From positions 1 through 56,945 of the forward strand of contig JBGUUT010000021.1 in NCBI GenBank assembly GCA_045133795.1: DNA of 56,945 bases, given 5' to 3'. The notes under the pieces were generated by a model. That model did not search any database, was not told the DNA's origin, and worked only from the letters and a program-made list of their open reading frames with translations. The DNA is from RGIG8597 sp045133795 (GTDB lineage Bacteria > Spirochaetota > GWE2-31-10). Below are positions 16,606 through 25,696 of the stretch, piece after piece; within the stretch, counting starts at the first letter, position 1, and every line of letters starts with the position of its first letter. A program made the translations under genes and the position numbers.

Positions 16606-16707
16606 TTTTTCCTCCTGAAAATTTATAAGTTTAAATTGAGTAATTTCGGGATATACACCTTTATAAAACACTTTTATTTTTTATAATAATATGATAGGTT
16701 GTACGAC

Positions 16708-17640
16708 ATGAAAGAAATACAAGATAAATTTAAACTTCGTTATATTTTTTACACGTTTTTTGGTTGGGGTTTGTTCGCTGTAGTTTTTGCAGTATTATTT
16801 TTAATTTTTGCCCCGGTTTGTTTCCTACTTTGTCTTTTTAATATTGATAAAAAAAGAAAGACGATTATTTGGTGTATCAAGTTTGCATGTAAAACGTTTT
16901 TTACTCTTTTTATAGGGCATAAAATCATATTGAAAAACGATACTGTCGGAAAAATGCAAAAAGGCGAAAAACGTATGTATCTGATAAACCATTCATCTAT
17001 TTATGATGTTATACTTGCGTATATTTTGCCGGGAGCATCACGTTTTGTTATAAAAGATAAATGGATAAAGAAACCTTTTGTAGGTTGGATTCAGCAGCTT
17101 GCGGGAAATGTAGTTGTAGGTGAAGATAAACCGGAAAAACATCAAATTGCAGACGGAGAACCGGATTCTATTATGGAAACAGTGAAAGCATTTGAGCAGG
17201 AAATGCCTATAGTTGTTTTCCCTGAAGGAACACGAAGCAAAAACGGACAGATTCAACGTTTTAAGCGTGGTGCATTTAAAATAGGATTGACCGGTCAGAT
17301 AGATTTTGTTCCGGTAGTAATGGACGATTGGAATTGTGTGCGACCAACCGGTTCCGGGATATGGATTCGTGATATTCGTCCGCATATTACGATTTTGCCG
17401 GCAATAAAATATGAAAATTATAAGCATTTGACTCATGCAGAACTTGCTAAGCTTATGCGTTATATAATGACAAAGAAGCTTTATGAGATGAGAGAAGAGC
17501 GTAAAGCTGCGAACAAAAAAGATTATCGTCATGCTGCAAAATTTGTAGAAGAAGATAAAAAAGTAAAAGAAAGTCTTGAGACTTTGAAAAAAGAACTTGA
17601 AGAGAAAAATATCAAGTTGAATGGCTATCAATATGAATAA
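16708..17640 (+). CDS. 1-acyl-sn-glycerol-3-phosphate acyltransferase (PlsC-like)
   Basis: ATG 16708 is preferred over TTG 16699. The 310-residue protein has two N-terminal hydrophobic segments (about 11-45 and 53-72), the catalytic HX4D motif NHSSIYD (94-100), and FPEGTRS (171-177), which binds the phosphate of the acceptor. PlsC makes phosphatidic acid at the inner membrane. After residue 250 a charged, coiled-coil-like extension runs to the end (KVKESLETLKKELEEKN); this is longer than in typical PlsC. It is divergent from the TyrA-like gene, sharing a 100-bp AT-rich intergenic region. Confidence 0.87.
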   Translation: MKEIQDKFKLRYIFYTFFGWGLFAVVFAVLFLIFAPVCFLLCLFNIDKKRKTIIWCIKFACKTFFTLFIGHKIILKNDTVGKMQKGEKRMYLINHSSIYDVILAYILPGASRFVIKDKWIKKPFVGWIQQLAGNVVVGEDKPEKHQIADGEPDSIMETVKAFEQEMPIVVFPEGTRSKNGQIQRFKRGAFKIGLTGQIDFVPVVMDDWNCVRPTGSGIWIRDIRPHITILPAIKYENYKHLTHAELAKLMRYIMTKKLYEMREERKAANKKDYRHAAKFVEEDKKVKESLETLKKELEEKNIKLNGYQYE

Positions 17641-17675
17641 AAAATAATGCCTGTTTGTCTGTATTATGTCATAGT

Positions 17676-17704
17676 TTGACAAATATAATAAAAAAAGATA
17701 TAAG
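17676..17704 (+). promoter_or_regulatory. Promoter of efp
   Basis: Perfect -35 TTGACA (17676-17681), a 17-bp spacer and TATAAG (17699-17704), 39 bp before the efp start. Confidence 0.78.
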
Positions 17705-17742
17705 GCAAAACTTATAAACTATTAGAAAAAAAGGTGACTTTT

Positions 17743-18315
17743 ATGCTGATTAATGTACAGGATATAAGAAAAGGAAATGTATTTAAAGAAAACGGAGATC
17801 TCTGGACTGTAATGTTTTTCCAGCATGTTACTCCGGGTAAAGGTGGAGCTTTTGTAAAAGTAAAAGCAAGAAACATGAAGACTGGAAACCAGAAAGAAAA
17901 CAACTATCGTTCTGGTGAAAAAATAGAATTAGTTGACGTTTTTGAAAAAGACGGAACTTATTCATACAAAGACGGAGACAACTTCGTATTTATGGATTCA
18001 GAAACATTTGAACAATATGAAGTTCCTGCTGAAATGTGTGAAGATGTTGAAAAATTTGTTTTAGAAAACGGAAATGTAAAACTTTCTATTTATGACGGAA
18101 ATGTACTTTCTGTTTCTCCGGAAAACTTTGTTCAACTTCGTGTTAAACACTCTGATCCGGGTGTAAAAGGTGACACAGTTACTAAAACAACAAAATCTGT
18201 AGAAATTGAAACCGGAGCAACAATTCAAGTTCCTTTATTTATTCAGGAAGGCGATTTGTTAAAAATTGATACAAGAACCGGTGAGTATTTGGAAAGAATA
18301 AACGAGAAGAAATAA
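17743..18315 (+). CDS. efp: Elongation factor P
   Basis: The ATG lies six bases after AAGGTG; GTG 17734 overlaps that site and is not used. The 190-residue protein has the three EF-P beta-barrel domains. The tip loop of domain I is TPGKGGAF with Lys33 where many bacteria modify the residue. Domain III ends DTRTGEYLERI, as usual. EF-P relieves ribosome stalling at polyproline. No modification enzyme (EpmA/EpmB or a rhamnosyltransferase) is in the window. The gene has its own promoter and terminator. Confidence 0.97.
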   Translation: MLINVQDIRKGNVFKENGDLWTVMFFQHVTPGKGGAFVKVKARNMKTGNQKENNYRSGEKIELVDVFEKDGTYSYKDGDNFVFMDSETFEQYEVPAEMCEDVEKFVLENGNVKLSIYDGNVLSVSPENFVQLRVKHSDPGVKGDTVTKTTKSVEIETGATIQVPLFIQEGDLLKIDTRTGEYLERINEKK

Positions 18316-18331
18316 TTTTTCTTCAGTCTGA

Positions 18332-18380
18332 AAGCGGCTTTTCATTTCTTCAAAAGGAAATGTTAAGCCGTTATTTTTTT
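18332..18380 (+). terminator. Intrinsic terminator of efp
   Basis: The outer stem CGGCTT/AAGCCG and inner stem CATTTC/GAAATG form one long hairpin, followed by a run of seven T. Confidence 0.85.
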
Positions 18381-18411
18381 ATAGCCATTTTTTTATCTGG
18401 GAGGGGGAGAA

Positions 18412-19494
18412 ATGGGACCATTTTCAAAAATAAAAATCTTCTTTTGGTTGCATTCTCATGAATATGAAAAAATTTTGGGTATCACTGTATGTGACCTTTT
18501 TGACACAAAAGAATCTACGGAAAAAATCAGAGCTCATGCTGTAGCTGCTTTTCATTTGGAAAGTTATTTTGATGCCCGTAAACATTATGAGCTTCTTGTT
18601 AAACGACACAAGGCAACTTCAATGGATTATGTACGATTGGCTTATATTTATGCACGTCATAATCAAAAAGAAAATGCAATAATTTCGTGGTGTAAAGCTT
18701 TAGAGATTAATAAACATCAAAAGATTGCGAAAAAGATACTTTCTCACATAAAAGAAAAAGGCCGTGAAATCGGTTTGTTCGATGATGACTACATCAGAAA
18801 AATCAGCACAAAGCGACCTGTTTTTATTCCTTTTAAAAGTATATTTCAGGGGACTCTTGTCGGTTGTTTGCTTGCAGTATTTCTTTTCTTTGCAATTACT
18901 CAAGGTCCGAAATTGTATCGAGAGCTTCGTTTGAAGCATTATCGCAGTGATATAAACAAAGTTATGATTGACGAGTTTAATCCTACAGTTTTGAGCGATT
19001 ACCATGACGAAAACAAACAATATTCATATAAAGAACCTGAAGTTCGTAAAATGTTTGATACGGCAAAAGAAAAAATTATGACGAATGATGATAATCAGGC
19101 GATTGTCCTCATGAATAAGTTAAAATTTTCTAATGCTTCTGAAAATGTAAAAAGCAAAGTCGAATATCTTAAAGGCTTTTTGCAAGTTCCGGATTATTCT
19201 AATTTTAAAAGTAATTTTGATTATCAAACAATAAAAAATGAGCCGGCAGTTTATGACGGTGTATATATTTTGTGGCACGGTAAGATAACCAACAGTGCAA
19301 CGGCTGAAGGTAAAACTGTTTTTAATTTGGTTTTGGGAGATGAAGAAGCCGGTTATATCGATGCTATTATTCCGGTAACATTTGCAAAACCGGTAATTGC
19401 CGAAAATAAAACTTTTGCACGCGTTTTTGGGCAAATAAAAGTTCTTGAAAATCAAAAGATAAAAATTGACGGACAGATTTTGATTCGTGATTGA
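18412..19494 (+). CDS. TPR-containing single-pass membrane protein, function unknown
   Basis: This 360-residue protein starts at ATG after an unusually strong GGGAGGGGGAG site. Residues 40-120 form TPR-like helix pairs (ARKHYELLVKRH, VRLAYIYARHNQKENAIISW). One membrane helix follows at about 145-165 (GTLVGCLLAVFLFFAI). The C-terminal 190 residues would then lie in the periplasm and end in a beta-rich stretch (VYILWHGKITNSA, VFGQIKVLENQKIKIDGQIL), reminiscent of an OB-like fold. It heads a four-gene operon with dtd, an MBL hydrolase and a flavodoxin-like gene. No function is recognised. Confidence 0.75.
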   Translation: MGPFSKIKIFFWLHSHEYEKILGITVCDLFDTKESTEKIRAHAVAAFHLESYFDARKHYELLVKRHKATSMDYVRLAYIYARHNQKENAIISWCKALEINKHQKIAKKILSHIKEKGREIGLFDDDYIRKISTKRPVFIPFKSIFQGTLVGCLLAVFLFFAITQGPKLYRELRLKHYRSDINKVMIDEFNPTVLSDYHDENKQYSYKEPEVRKMFDTAKEKIMTNDDNQAIVLMNKLKFSNASENVKSKVEYLKGFLQVPDYSNFKSNFDYQTIKNEPAVYDGVYILWHGKITNSATAEGKTVFNLVLGDEEAGYIDAIIPVTFAKPVIAENKTFARVFGQIKVLENQKIKIDGQILIRD

Positions 19495-19512
19495 TTGTTC
19501 GGGGGGGACTAA

Positions 19513-19968
19513 ATGCGTGCTGTAGTACAAAGAGTTTCACATTGCAGCGTAACAGTAGACAAAGAAGTTGTCGGAAAAATTAACGGAGGGCTTCTCGTTT
19601 TATTAGGCGTTGCTCAAACTGATACTCAAAAAGATTTAGATTATATTATAGATAAGGTTTTGAATATGCGAATCTTTTGTGATGAAAATGACAAAATGAA
19701 TTTAAGTGTTCAAGATATAAAAGGCGATATAATGGCGGTTTCGCAATTTACGCTGTATGGTGATGTACGTAAAGGACGGCGACCGTCTTTTTCTACGTCT
19801 GCAGCAGCAGATATAGCCAAGGCTTGGTATGATAAATTTGTAGATACATTGCGTAAAACGTATACAGCCGGAAATATTGCTACCGGGATTTTTCAGGCAG
19901 ACATGAAAGTTGAGCTATTGAATGACGGCCCGGTAACAATTCTTCTTGATTCAGAAAGATTATTCTAA
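19513..19968 (+). CDS. dtd: D-aminoacyl-tRNA deacylase
   Basis: The 151-residue protein begins MRAVVQRVSHCSVTV. It carries both active-site signatures of DTD: SQFTLYGD (77-84) and the cross-subunit NDGPVTILLDS (137-147, Gly-cisPro at 139-140). The enzyme frees tRNA from D-amino acids and glycine mischarged on tRNA-Ala. It is in an operon 18 bp after the TPR protein and 17 bp before the MBL hydrolase. The start is supported by GGGGGGA six bases upstream. Confidence 0.96.
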   Translation: MRAVVQRVSHCSVTVDKEVVGKINGGLLVLLGVAQTDTQKDLDYIIDKVLNMRIFCDENDKMNLSVQDIKGDIMAVSQFTLYGDVRKGRRPSFSTSAAADIAKAWYDKFVDTLRKTYTAGNIATGIFQADMKVELLNDGPVTILLDSERLF

Positions 19969-19985
19969 TTTATAAAGAGGTAAAT

Positions 19986-20579
19986 ATGAGCATAAAAACA
20001 ATTTGCGGCGGAAGTTTGGGTACAAACAGCTATATAGTTGACGGTTTGATTTTTGATTATACACCGGAGGTTCTTGCTTACATCAAGCAAAATAATATTG
20101 AACCGAAAGCTTTATTTATTACTCATATACATTTTGACCATATTGAAGGTCTGAAAGAATTTATGGATAATTTTCCGGCAGTTCCAGTTTATGCTTCAGC
20201 CGAAGCTAAAAAAAATATAAACAATCCGGAATATACATTGATGTACGGTGATAATATTGATGTTCAACGTATTACCTCTTTGTCTGACAGAACAGAACTA
20301 ACTTTGGCAGAACATAAAATTATTGCAGTAAAAACGCCCGGACACTCGGTAGACAGCGTAAGTTGGTTTGCCGAAGATTTGCAATGTGTTTTCTGTGGAG
20401 ATTTAGTTTTTTATCACAGTATAGGACGTACGGATTTTACAGGTGGTGATTTATCGGAACTAATGTGTTCGGTAGAAAAGCTTTTTAACTATGTAAATAA
20501 TGATGAAATTGTTCTTTATCCGGGGCACGGTCCGTCAACTACAGTCGGCGAAGAAAAACGTTTTAATCCTTATTTATAG
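19986..20579 (+). CDS. Metallo-beta-lactamase-fold hydrolase (glyoxalase II-like)
   Basis: The 197-residue protein has the binuclear metal motif THIHFDH (46-52), KTPGHSVDSVSWF with the third ligand near residue 118, CGDLVFYHSIGRTDF, and the last histidine in LYPGHGPST. This matches the small glyoxalase II-like group, which hydrolyses thioesters such as S-lactoylglutathione or bacillithiol-type substrates. The true substrate is unknown. AAGAGG precedes the ATG. Confidence 0.87.
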   Translation: MSIKTICGGSLGTNSYIVDGLIFDYTPEVLAYIKQNNIEPKALFITHIHFDHIEGLKEFMDNFPAVPVYASAEAKKNINNPEYTLMYGDNIDVQRITSLSDRTELTLAEHKIIAVKTPGHSVDSVSWFAEDLQCVFCGDLVFYHSIGRTDFTGGDLSELMCSVEKLFNYVNNDEIVLYPGHGPSTTVGEEKRFNPYL

Positions 20580-20610
20580 ATATTTTAATATATTCTAAGA
20601 GGTGAAAAAT

Positions 20611-21138
20611 ATGAAAAAAGGCGTGGTTATATTCAAATCAAAATACGGAGCGACAAAAAAGTATGCACTTTGGTTACAAGAAGAGCTTGGATTTGATTGT
20701 TTTGAAGTAAAAAATATTACGGAACAGAAGCTCAAGGAATATGACACGATAATTTTAGGCGGCGGAGTTTATGCTTCCGGGATTGCAGGATTATCATTTT
20801 TAAAAAAGAACATACAAAAACTTTCCGATAAAAAAATCGCCGTATTTTGTGTCGGAGCATCGCCTTTTGATGAAAATGCCATAAATCAAATACGCATGTT
20901 ACATTTTAAAGATGAGCTTGCTTCAATTCCGTTATTCTATTGTCGAGGAATTTGGAATATGGACAAGATGTCTTTTATTGATAAGAATTTATGTAAATTA
21001 TTGCAAAAAACTGTAGCTAAACAAGAACCGTCAACTTATGAACCATGGCAAAAGGCTCTTATGAGTTGTGTCGGTAAAAACGAAGATTGGACAGATAAAA
21101 AATATTTAGAACCGTTAATTGATTTTGTTAATAAGTGA
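20611..21138 (+). CDS. Flavodoxin-domain protein (HemG-like)
   Basis: ATG 20611 lies after AAGAGGTG; GTG 20602 is within that site. The 175-residue protein begins with a phosphate-binding loop (IFKSKYGATKKYALWL) that matches flavodoxins and the HemG protoporphyrinogen oxidase type. TIILGGGVYASGIAGLSF is the second FMN loop, and VFCVGASPFDE the third. It is last in the TPR/dtd/MBL operon. No haem genes are nearby, so a general flavin redox role is the safest reading. Confidence 0.78.
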   Translation: MKKGVVIFKSKYGATKKYALWLQEELGFDCFEVKNITEQKLKEYDTIILGGGVYASGIAGLSFLKKNIQKLSDKKIAVFCVGASPFDENAINQIRMLHFKDELASIPLFYCRGIWNMDKMSFIDKNLCKLLQKTVAKQEPSTYEPWQKALMSCVGKNEDWTDKKYLEPLIDFVNK

Positions 21139-21220
21139 AATTGCTTAAAGTTCCTAAATTAAATAATTAAAGCTTTTTGAAAAAAAATCTGCTTGTTGTC
21201 GAAGAATTGATGGCTACCAG

Positions 21221-21265
21221 TCAATCACGAAGAAAACTAGAAGTTTGTTTTTCTCCGTGATTGAA
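21221..21265. repeat. Inverted repeat between convergent genes
   Basis: TCAATCACG and CGTGATTGA form a 9-bp stem, with a partly paired AGAAAAC/GTTTGTTTTTCT interior. There is no T run directly after on either strand. It may be a decayed terminator for the flavodoxin or DUF4203-like genes. Confidence 0.45.
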
Positions 21266-21288
21266 TAGTTTGTTATATGGAATAAAAT

Positions 21289-21897
21289 CTATTTTTTCGG
21301 CAGAAGCTTCCATTGTGCCAAGAAACCGATAATTGCCAAAATTGCAATTGCCGTTAAAATAACTGAACTGTTTGAACTTAGAACAATTTCGTTAAAGTAA
21401 TCGCCGTATTGTGCAAATGATGTAATACTTTTATTAAATCTGAAGAAATCTAAAATATAATGAATATTTAATACTATCAGATAGCTGCCTAAGAATGCGG
21501 AAATAATTGATATTACAACTTTTTGCAAGATGAATGCGGCTATTCCGCCAAGAATGCACAAAATCAACTTTATAAAAATATTCCATTCTTCAGCACCGAA
21601 AGCCATTCCGTAACTTTTTAAAAAAAGTAATACAGAAATAAAACCGGCAAAAAATATACCGAATGAATATGCAAAACTTATCAGAAATGCAAAGAATATT
21701 CCAATAATCAAAACCGTAACCAAAAGTACGGTTTTATTTTCTATCATGCCGGAAAGAAGGCTTTGTGAAAAAAATATACCGACACTGAAACTAAACAGCG
21801 ATAATAACGGCTTAAACAAAGCTTTACCGGTGAAACAAAAAATAAAACCGACACAGATGAATAAAAAAGCTAATACTAAAAATTGAATATTATCCAT
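21289..21897 (-). CDS. Multi-spanning membrane protein, DUF4203/TMEM198-like
   Basis: The 202-residue protein has about seven hydrophobic helices, alternating with small Gly-rich turns (FCFTGKALFKPLLSLF, GIFFAGFISVLLFL, ILGGIAAFILQK). The pattern fits DUF4203-type membrane proteins, whose function is not established. It starts one base after the stop of the SPOR-domain gene and is the last gene of a four-gene operon (MATE, coaE, SPOR, this). Confidence 0.7.
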   Translation of the reverse strand: MDNIQFLVLAFLFICVGFIFCFTGKALFKPLLSLFSFSVGIFFSQSLLSGMIENKTVLLVTVLIIGIFFAFLISFAYSFGIFFAGFISVLLFLKSYGMAFGAEEWNIFIKLILCILGGIAAFILQKVVISIISAFLGSYLIVLNIHYILDFFRFNKSITSFAQYGDYFNEIVLSSNSSVILTAIAILAIIGFLAQWKLLPKK

Positions 21898-21898
21898 T

Positions 21899-22741
21899 TT
21901 AGAAATATCCTACAGAAACAAAACTATCTTTTCCATATTTTGAACTTTTTATTTTAACCAAAGCTTCTTGTGCCTTTGTATCAGAATCATAAGGTCCGAT
22001 TCTTAATCGATAGTAAGTTTTACCGTCTTTCATAAATTCTTTAACATAAGCAGGATAATTGTCTTTTTTATAAAAATCGGCAACATCGCTAGCTGATTTT
22101 TCAGAAGTAAAAGAACCGATTTGTATAATCCATTTTTTTTCTTGAACAGCAGATTTAGTAACTTTTTTTTCAACAGGTTTGCTTGTATCTACTGCATTTT
22201 TTGTTATCGGTTGAGGCGGCGTTACAGCTTTTTCTTCTTTTTCGGCGTAATTTGAAGAATAACTGATTTTATCTTCGATTTTTACTTCCGGTTTCGCAGC
22301 AACAGTTTCTTCTTGTGCAACGTTTTCTTCAGTTGCGACATTTGCTGTATTTTCGGAATCAGCAGTTTCTTTTGCGGTTGCTGCAGCGTTTTCTTTATTT
22401 TCTGTTATTGTAACTTTTTCCGGAACCGGAACAGCTTCTTCTTCGCCGTCCAATAGTTCCATTGCATTTTCATCATCAAAAAATGCAAAATCATCGTTAC
22501 TTACGATTTCATCAATAACTTCTTCAGAGGCAACATCTTTATTTTTTGTTACCGGCTTAGAAGATGTCGAAAATACAAATGCTACTACTATTACGGCAAT
22601 GATTGCTACAAGCAAAACAAAAATAAGGAAAACACGTTCTGCAGTAAGATTAATAGAGTAGAATTGTTTTTTCTTTACTTCACTTTGAATTTCATCGTCT
22701 TTAATTGTACTTTCATTTTCTTGAGACATATCGTCTGACAT
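21899..22741 (-). CDS. SPOR-domain membrane protein
   Basis: This 280-residue protein has a charged cytoplasmic N terminus of about 30 residues, one membrane helix (VFLIFVLLVAIIAVIVVAF, about 35-55), an Ala/Glu/Val-rich periplasmic linker of 140 residues, and a C-terminal SPOR domain from about 204 (WIIQIGSFTSEKSASDVADF, YYRLRIGPYDS). SPOR domains bind glycan strands stripped of stem peptides at the septum, so a role in cell division or wall remodelling is likely. Six bases separate it from coaE upstream. Confidence 0.87.
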   Translation of the reverse strand: MSDDMSQENESTIKDDEIQSEVKKKQFYSINLTAERVFLIFVLLVAIIAVIVVAFVFSTSSKPVTKNKDVASEEVIDEIVSNDDFAFFDDENAMELLDGEEEAVPVPEKVTITENKENAAATAKETADSENTANVATEENVAQEETVAAKPEVKIEDKISYSSNYAEKEEKAVTPPQPITKNAVDTSKPVEKKVTKSAVQEKKWIIQIGSFTSEKSASDVADFYKKDNYPAYVKEFMKDGKTYYRLRIGPYDSDTKAQEALVKIKSSKYGKDSFVSVGYF

Positions 22742-22747
22742 AATTTC

Positions 22748-23353
22748 CTACCTTTTAAAACTAATATCATCATTTTTTAACACTTTTGAAAGCTTTGTCT
22801 GTAATTGACTCGGTGTTCCGTTAGTGTCAATGTAAACTATATCGACAGTTTCGGCATGTTGGTTTATAAATTCTTTCAATTTTTGACTGCGTAAAGTACG
22901 CCATGTTCTCAGCGGAGAATGACGGTCTCGTTTCCAAGCTCGAACGAATATTTTCCATAGAGCCGAACGAACAACAAAGATTCTGTCACAATAAGAATTT
23001 AATCCGGCATCAAACAAAAGTGCAGCACTGATGATAATATTTTCATTTTTGTGCAGATTTAATTCCTCTTCCAGTAATTGCAAAAGAAAAGGACGCATTA
23101 ATAAATTCAGTTTGTCTAATTGTTTTTTATCGGAAAAAACAAGAGCTCCCAATAATTTGCGATTAACGCAACCATTATTATCTATCATTTGTGTACCGAA
23201 TTGTTTTGCGATTTCTGTTTTTACTTCCGGTAGTGTGTGTGCTTTATGTCCGATTTTGTCCATATCAATAACATAAAAACCGAAATCTTCTTTTAAAAAA
23301 CGTTCGGCAGTAGATTTTCCGCTGCAATAAAAACCAGTCAGTCCTATTATCAT
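22748..23353 (-). CDS. coaE: Dephospho-CoA kinase
   Basis: ATG 23353 follows AAGGA by seven bases; an in-frame ATG at 23389 would add 12 non-conserved residues inside the upstream gene. The 201-residue product has the P-loop GFYCSGKST (7-15), DMDKIGHKA in the CoA-binding part, and NIIISAALLFDAGL, where the family has its P-L-L-F/E motif. It phosphorylates the 3'-OH of dephospho-CoA, the last CoA step. The basic residues RHSPLRTWRTLRSQ form the lid. Part of the MATE/SPOR operon. Confidence 0.9.
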   Translation of the reverse strand: MIIGLTGFYCSGKSTAERFLKEDFGFYVIDMDKIGHKAHTLPEVKTEIAKQFGTQMIDNNGCVNRKLLGALVFSDKKQLDKLNLLMRPFLLQLLEEELNLHKNENIIISAALLFDAGLNSYCDRIFVVRSALWKIFVRAWKRDRHSPLRTWRTLRSQKLKEFINQHAETVDIVYIDTNGTPSQLQTKLSKVLKNDDISFKR

Positions 23354-23364
23354 TTTATTGTCCT

Positions 23365-24714
23365 TTAAATCAATTGTTTTATTTGCCATCTTTTAGATTT
23401 CCAGCGAATCAGAGAAAGCAATCCTCTGGCACATTCATCGGCAGCCATCATAATCATAATTCCGAATAGTTTCATTTCGAAAGTAACCGATAGTAATGCA
23501 CCGCCGCCGACAGATATGAGCCACATAGAAATTATTCCGATTAATACCGGGAATTTTATATCTCCGGCACCTTTTAATGCCGGAATTGTGATGATGTTTA
23601 CGGAACGACCGATTTCCAAAATTATACATATCGGTAACAGTGAATATATCAGAGACAAGATTTCGTTTTCATCGGTAAATAAAGGAATAATTAATGTCTT
23701 TGCAAAGTATAAAAATAAAATTAAGCATAGTGAGACACAAGTTCCGAATGTTTGATATCTGAATAGTTTAGAGTATGCTGTGTCTTTCTGTTCGGCACCG
23801 CAAAACATTCCTATTTTAATTTGTACGGCAGTACCTAATGCCGATGATATTGTAAAAACAAAACGCAGTATCGTATTAAGATAAGTAAATGCGGTCATGG
23901 ATTGAGTTCCGAATGTTGTGATAATGGAAATAATTACAATTTGCGAACCGCTCCATAAAATACTTTCGCCGACAGTCGGAATCCCGATGGAAAGAATTTT
24001 ACGTTGAAAAATAGGCGAAACTTTTAAACACCCGGAGAGCGAATAACGGACGTTTTGGTGACGACGAATCGCGATCCACAATATAATACATCCTAAGAAT
24101 TGACTGATTACAGTAGAAAATGCGACGCCGGGAACTCCTAAAACCGGACAACCGAATAAACCGTAGATACTGACAGCATTTCCGAGAACGTTTAAAACAC
24201 TGGAAAAAATAGAGGCAATCATTACGATTCGTGTATAGCCGTAAGAACGCAAAATAGAACCGAATAGAACATTGAATGCAGAAATAACGGAGAAAGAATT
24301 GAAGATTAAAAGATATTGTGTCGCATATCGTTTTACTTCAGAATCCAGCTCATAAAATGATAACAGCGGAAATATTGATACCGTGAAAATTAATGCAAGA
24401 ATTCCTCCGAAAATAAGTGTCATAATAGTTCCGGCTTGAGAGACTTTTTTTGCATCATCAGTTCTGTCAGCTCCGATATATTGTGAAATTAAAATTGACA
24501 CACCGATACCGATTACATTGTGAAGTAATATTAAAAAGAAAGCAAACTGAGAGGCAAAACCTATTGCAGCAACAGCAGCTTGCGAATAACCGCCGAGCAT
24601 CAGAACGTCGGTACTTGACAGTGCGACTCGTAATAAATTTTCTATAATTAACGGAAACGCCAATGAATGTAACGGCGGGATGACTGATTTGCTTTTATTA
24701 TCTAATGTTTTCAT
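23365..24714 (-). CDS. MATE-family efflux transporter
   Basis: ATG 24714 is preferred over TTG 24723. The 449-residue protein has about twelve hydrophobic helices in two related halves (LAFPLIIENLLRVALSSTDV in the first, ILSIGIPTVGESILWSGSQI in the second), the pattern of MATE cation/drug antiporters. Small residues in helices 1 and 7 are typical. It leads the operon with coaE. The substrate is not predictable. A second, unrelated MATE gene lies at 40011. Confidence 0.88.
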   Translation of the reverse strand: MKTLDNKSKSVIPPLHSLAFPLIIENLLRVALSSTDVLMLGGYSQAAVAAIGFASQFAFFLILLHNVIGIGVSILISQYIGADRTDDAKKVSQAGTIMTLIFGGILALIFTVSIFPLLSFYELDSEVKRYATQYLLIFNSFSVISAFNVLFGSILRSYGYTRIVMIASIFSSVLNVLGNAVSIYGLFGCPVLGVPGVAFSTVISQFLGCIILWIAIRRHQNVRYSLSGCLKVSPIFQRKILSIGIPTVGESILWSGSQIVIISIITTFGTQSMTAFTYLNTILRFVFTISSALGTAVQIKIGMFCGAEQKDTAYSKLFRYQTFGTCVSLCLILFLYFAKTLIIPLFTDENEILSLIYSLLPICIILEIGRSVNIITIPALKGAGDIKFPVLIGIISMWLISVGGGALLSVTFEMKLFGIMIMMAADECARGLLSLIRWKSKRWQIKQLI

Positions 24715-24835
24715 GAAATGCAATTTAGCAAAATAAAAGAGTGTTTTCTATAAGAAACATTATTTGGCTGTAATTTTTTATGACGCAGCAAGTAGTAATT
24801 ATGTAAATTGAAGATGATTGTTGTTTTGTTTGGGG

Positions 24836-24862
24836 AAAATGCCCATTAAAAATATAATGGGC
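24836..24862 (-). terminator. Probable terminator of the acyl-ACP thioesterase gene
   Basis: An 8-bp stem GCCCATTA/TAATGGGC is followed on the minus strand by a short ATTTT. The U tract is weak. Confidence 0.5.
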
Positions 24863-24897
24863 AATAACATAATTTTTGTTTGTATAAATAACAGAGA

Positions 24898-25620
24898 TTA
24901 AAATAAGATACTTATTTCAAAAACTGTTCGTTCTGCACAACGGATTTGACAGAAATGAGTAGAATCGTCGACTTGTTTATGAAAAATCTCCAACAGTTCT
25001 CCTTCACGACTTTCGCCCATGTAGTGAAGTTCTATTTCTTTGATTTCATTTTTTTGCAAAAAGTCATCTGAAAAAACATTCAATGCGAATTTTGCATATT
25101 CTACATTGTTTGTGTGTTTTGACATATCAATATGTTGAGAATGAATGCGTTGTTCATAAACTTTAACGGCATCTGAAATGTCAAATTTTTCAAACGGAGA
25201 ATTAAAAACTGCTTCCGGAAAATCTTTATTCGGAAAAGGTAAGTTAGTAAGGCGTATCGGACGACGAGTTTCGAGATTCAAAACACAGGCTTCTTGATTT
25301 GCCACTATAAGTTGTTGTCCTTGTAAATCTGTGATTTCGGTATTAACGCAAGTTCTTACGCCGGCATTGTTAATCGGGAAAGTTTTTACTTTTACAATGT
25401 CACGCCATACGGGACGTTTGATGAATTTTATTTTCATGCGAGTAAAAACCCAAAACGCATTAAATTGTTCTCGGTAAACAATGCCGTCACAACCGATTTT
25501 TTCAAAACATTCGGTGATTCCGTCTTGAATCAATAATTGCGATTGAGCAATTCCTAAATGTAAAGAACTGTCTAAATATGCGGAACAAATATCTCGTTCT
25601 CGCTCAAATGTAAGATTCAT
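24898..25620 (-). CDS. Acyl-ACP thioesterase (double hot-dog fold)
   Basis: The 240-residue protein matches bacterial FatA-like thioesterases in length and layout. The first hot-dog holds LGIAQSQLLIQDGITECFEK and FNAFWVFTRMKIKFIKRP; the second holds SQHIDMSKHTNNVEYAKF, with Asp, His and Asn residues placed as in the family's catalytic set. The enzyme releases free fatty acids from acyl carrier protein. It is transcribed alone on the minus strand. Confidence 0.87.
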   Translation of the reverse strand: MNLTFERERDICSAYLDSSLHLGIAQSQLLIQDGITECFEKIGCDGIVYREQFNAFWVFTRMKIKFIKRPVWRDIVKVKTFPINNAGVRTCVNTEITDLQGQQLIVANQEACVLNLETRRPIRLTNLPFPNKDFPEAVFNSPFEKFDISDAVKVYEQRIHSQHIDMSKHTNNVEYAKFALNVFSDDFLQKNEIKEIELHYMGESREGELLEIFHKQVDDSTHFCQIRCAERTVFEISILF

Positions 25621-25696
25621 ATTTGATTTCCTTAAAATGATGAAAATATAAAAACAAGAAATACATCAAATAAAGAAAAAATGAAATGCAAAAGTA

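Noticed and set aside
17038..17682. 214-residue ORF on the minus strand
   Set aside because: Antisense to the plsC-like gene; Phe/Tyr-rich nonsense composition.
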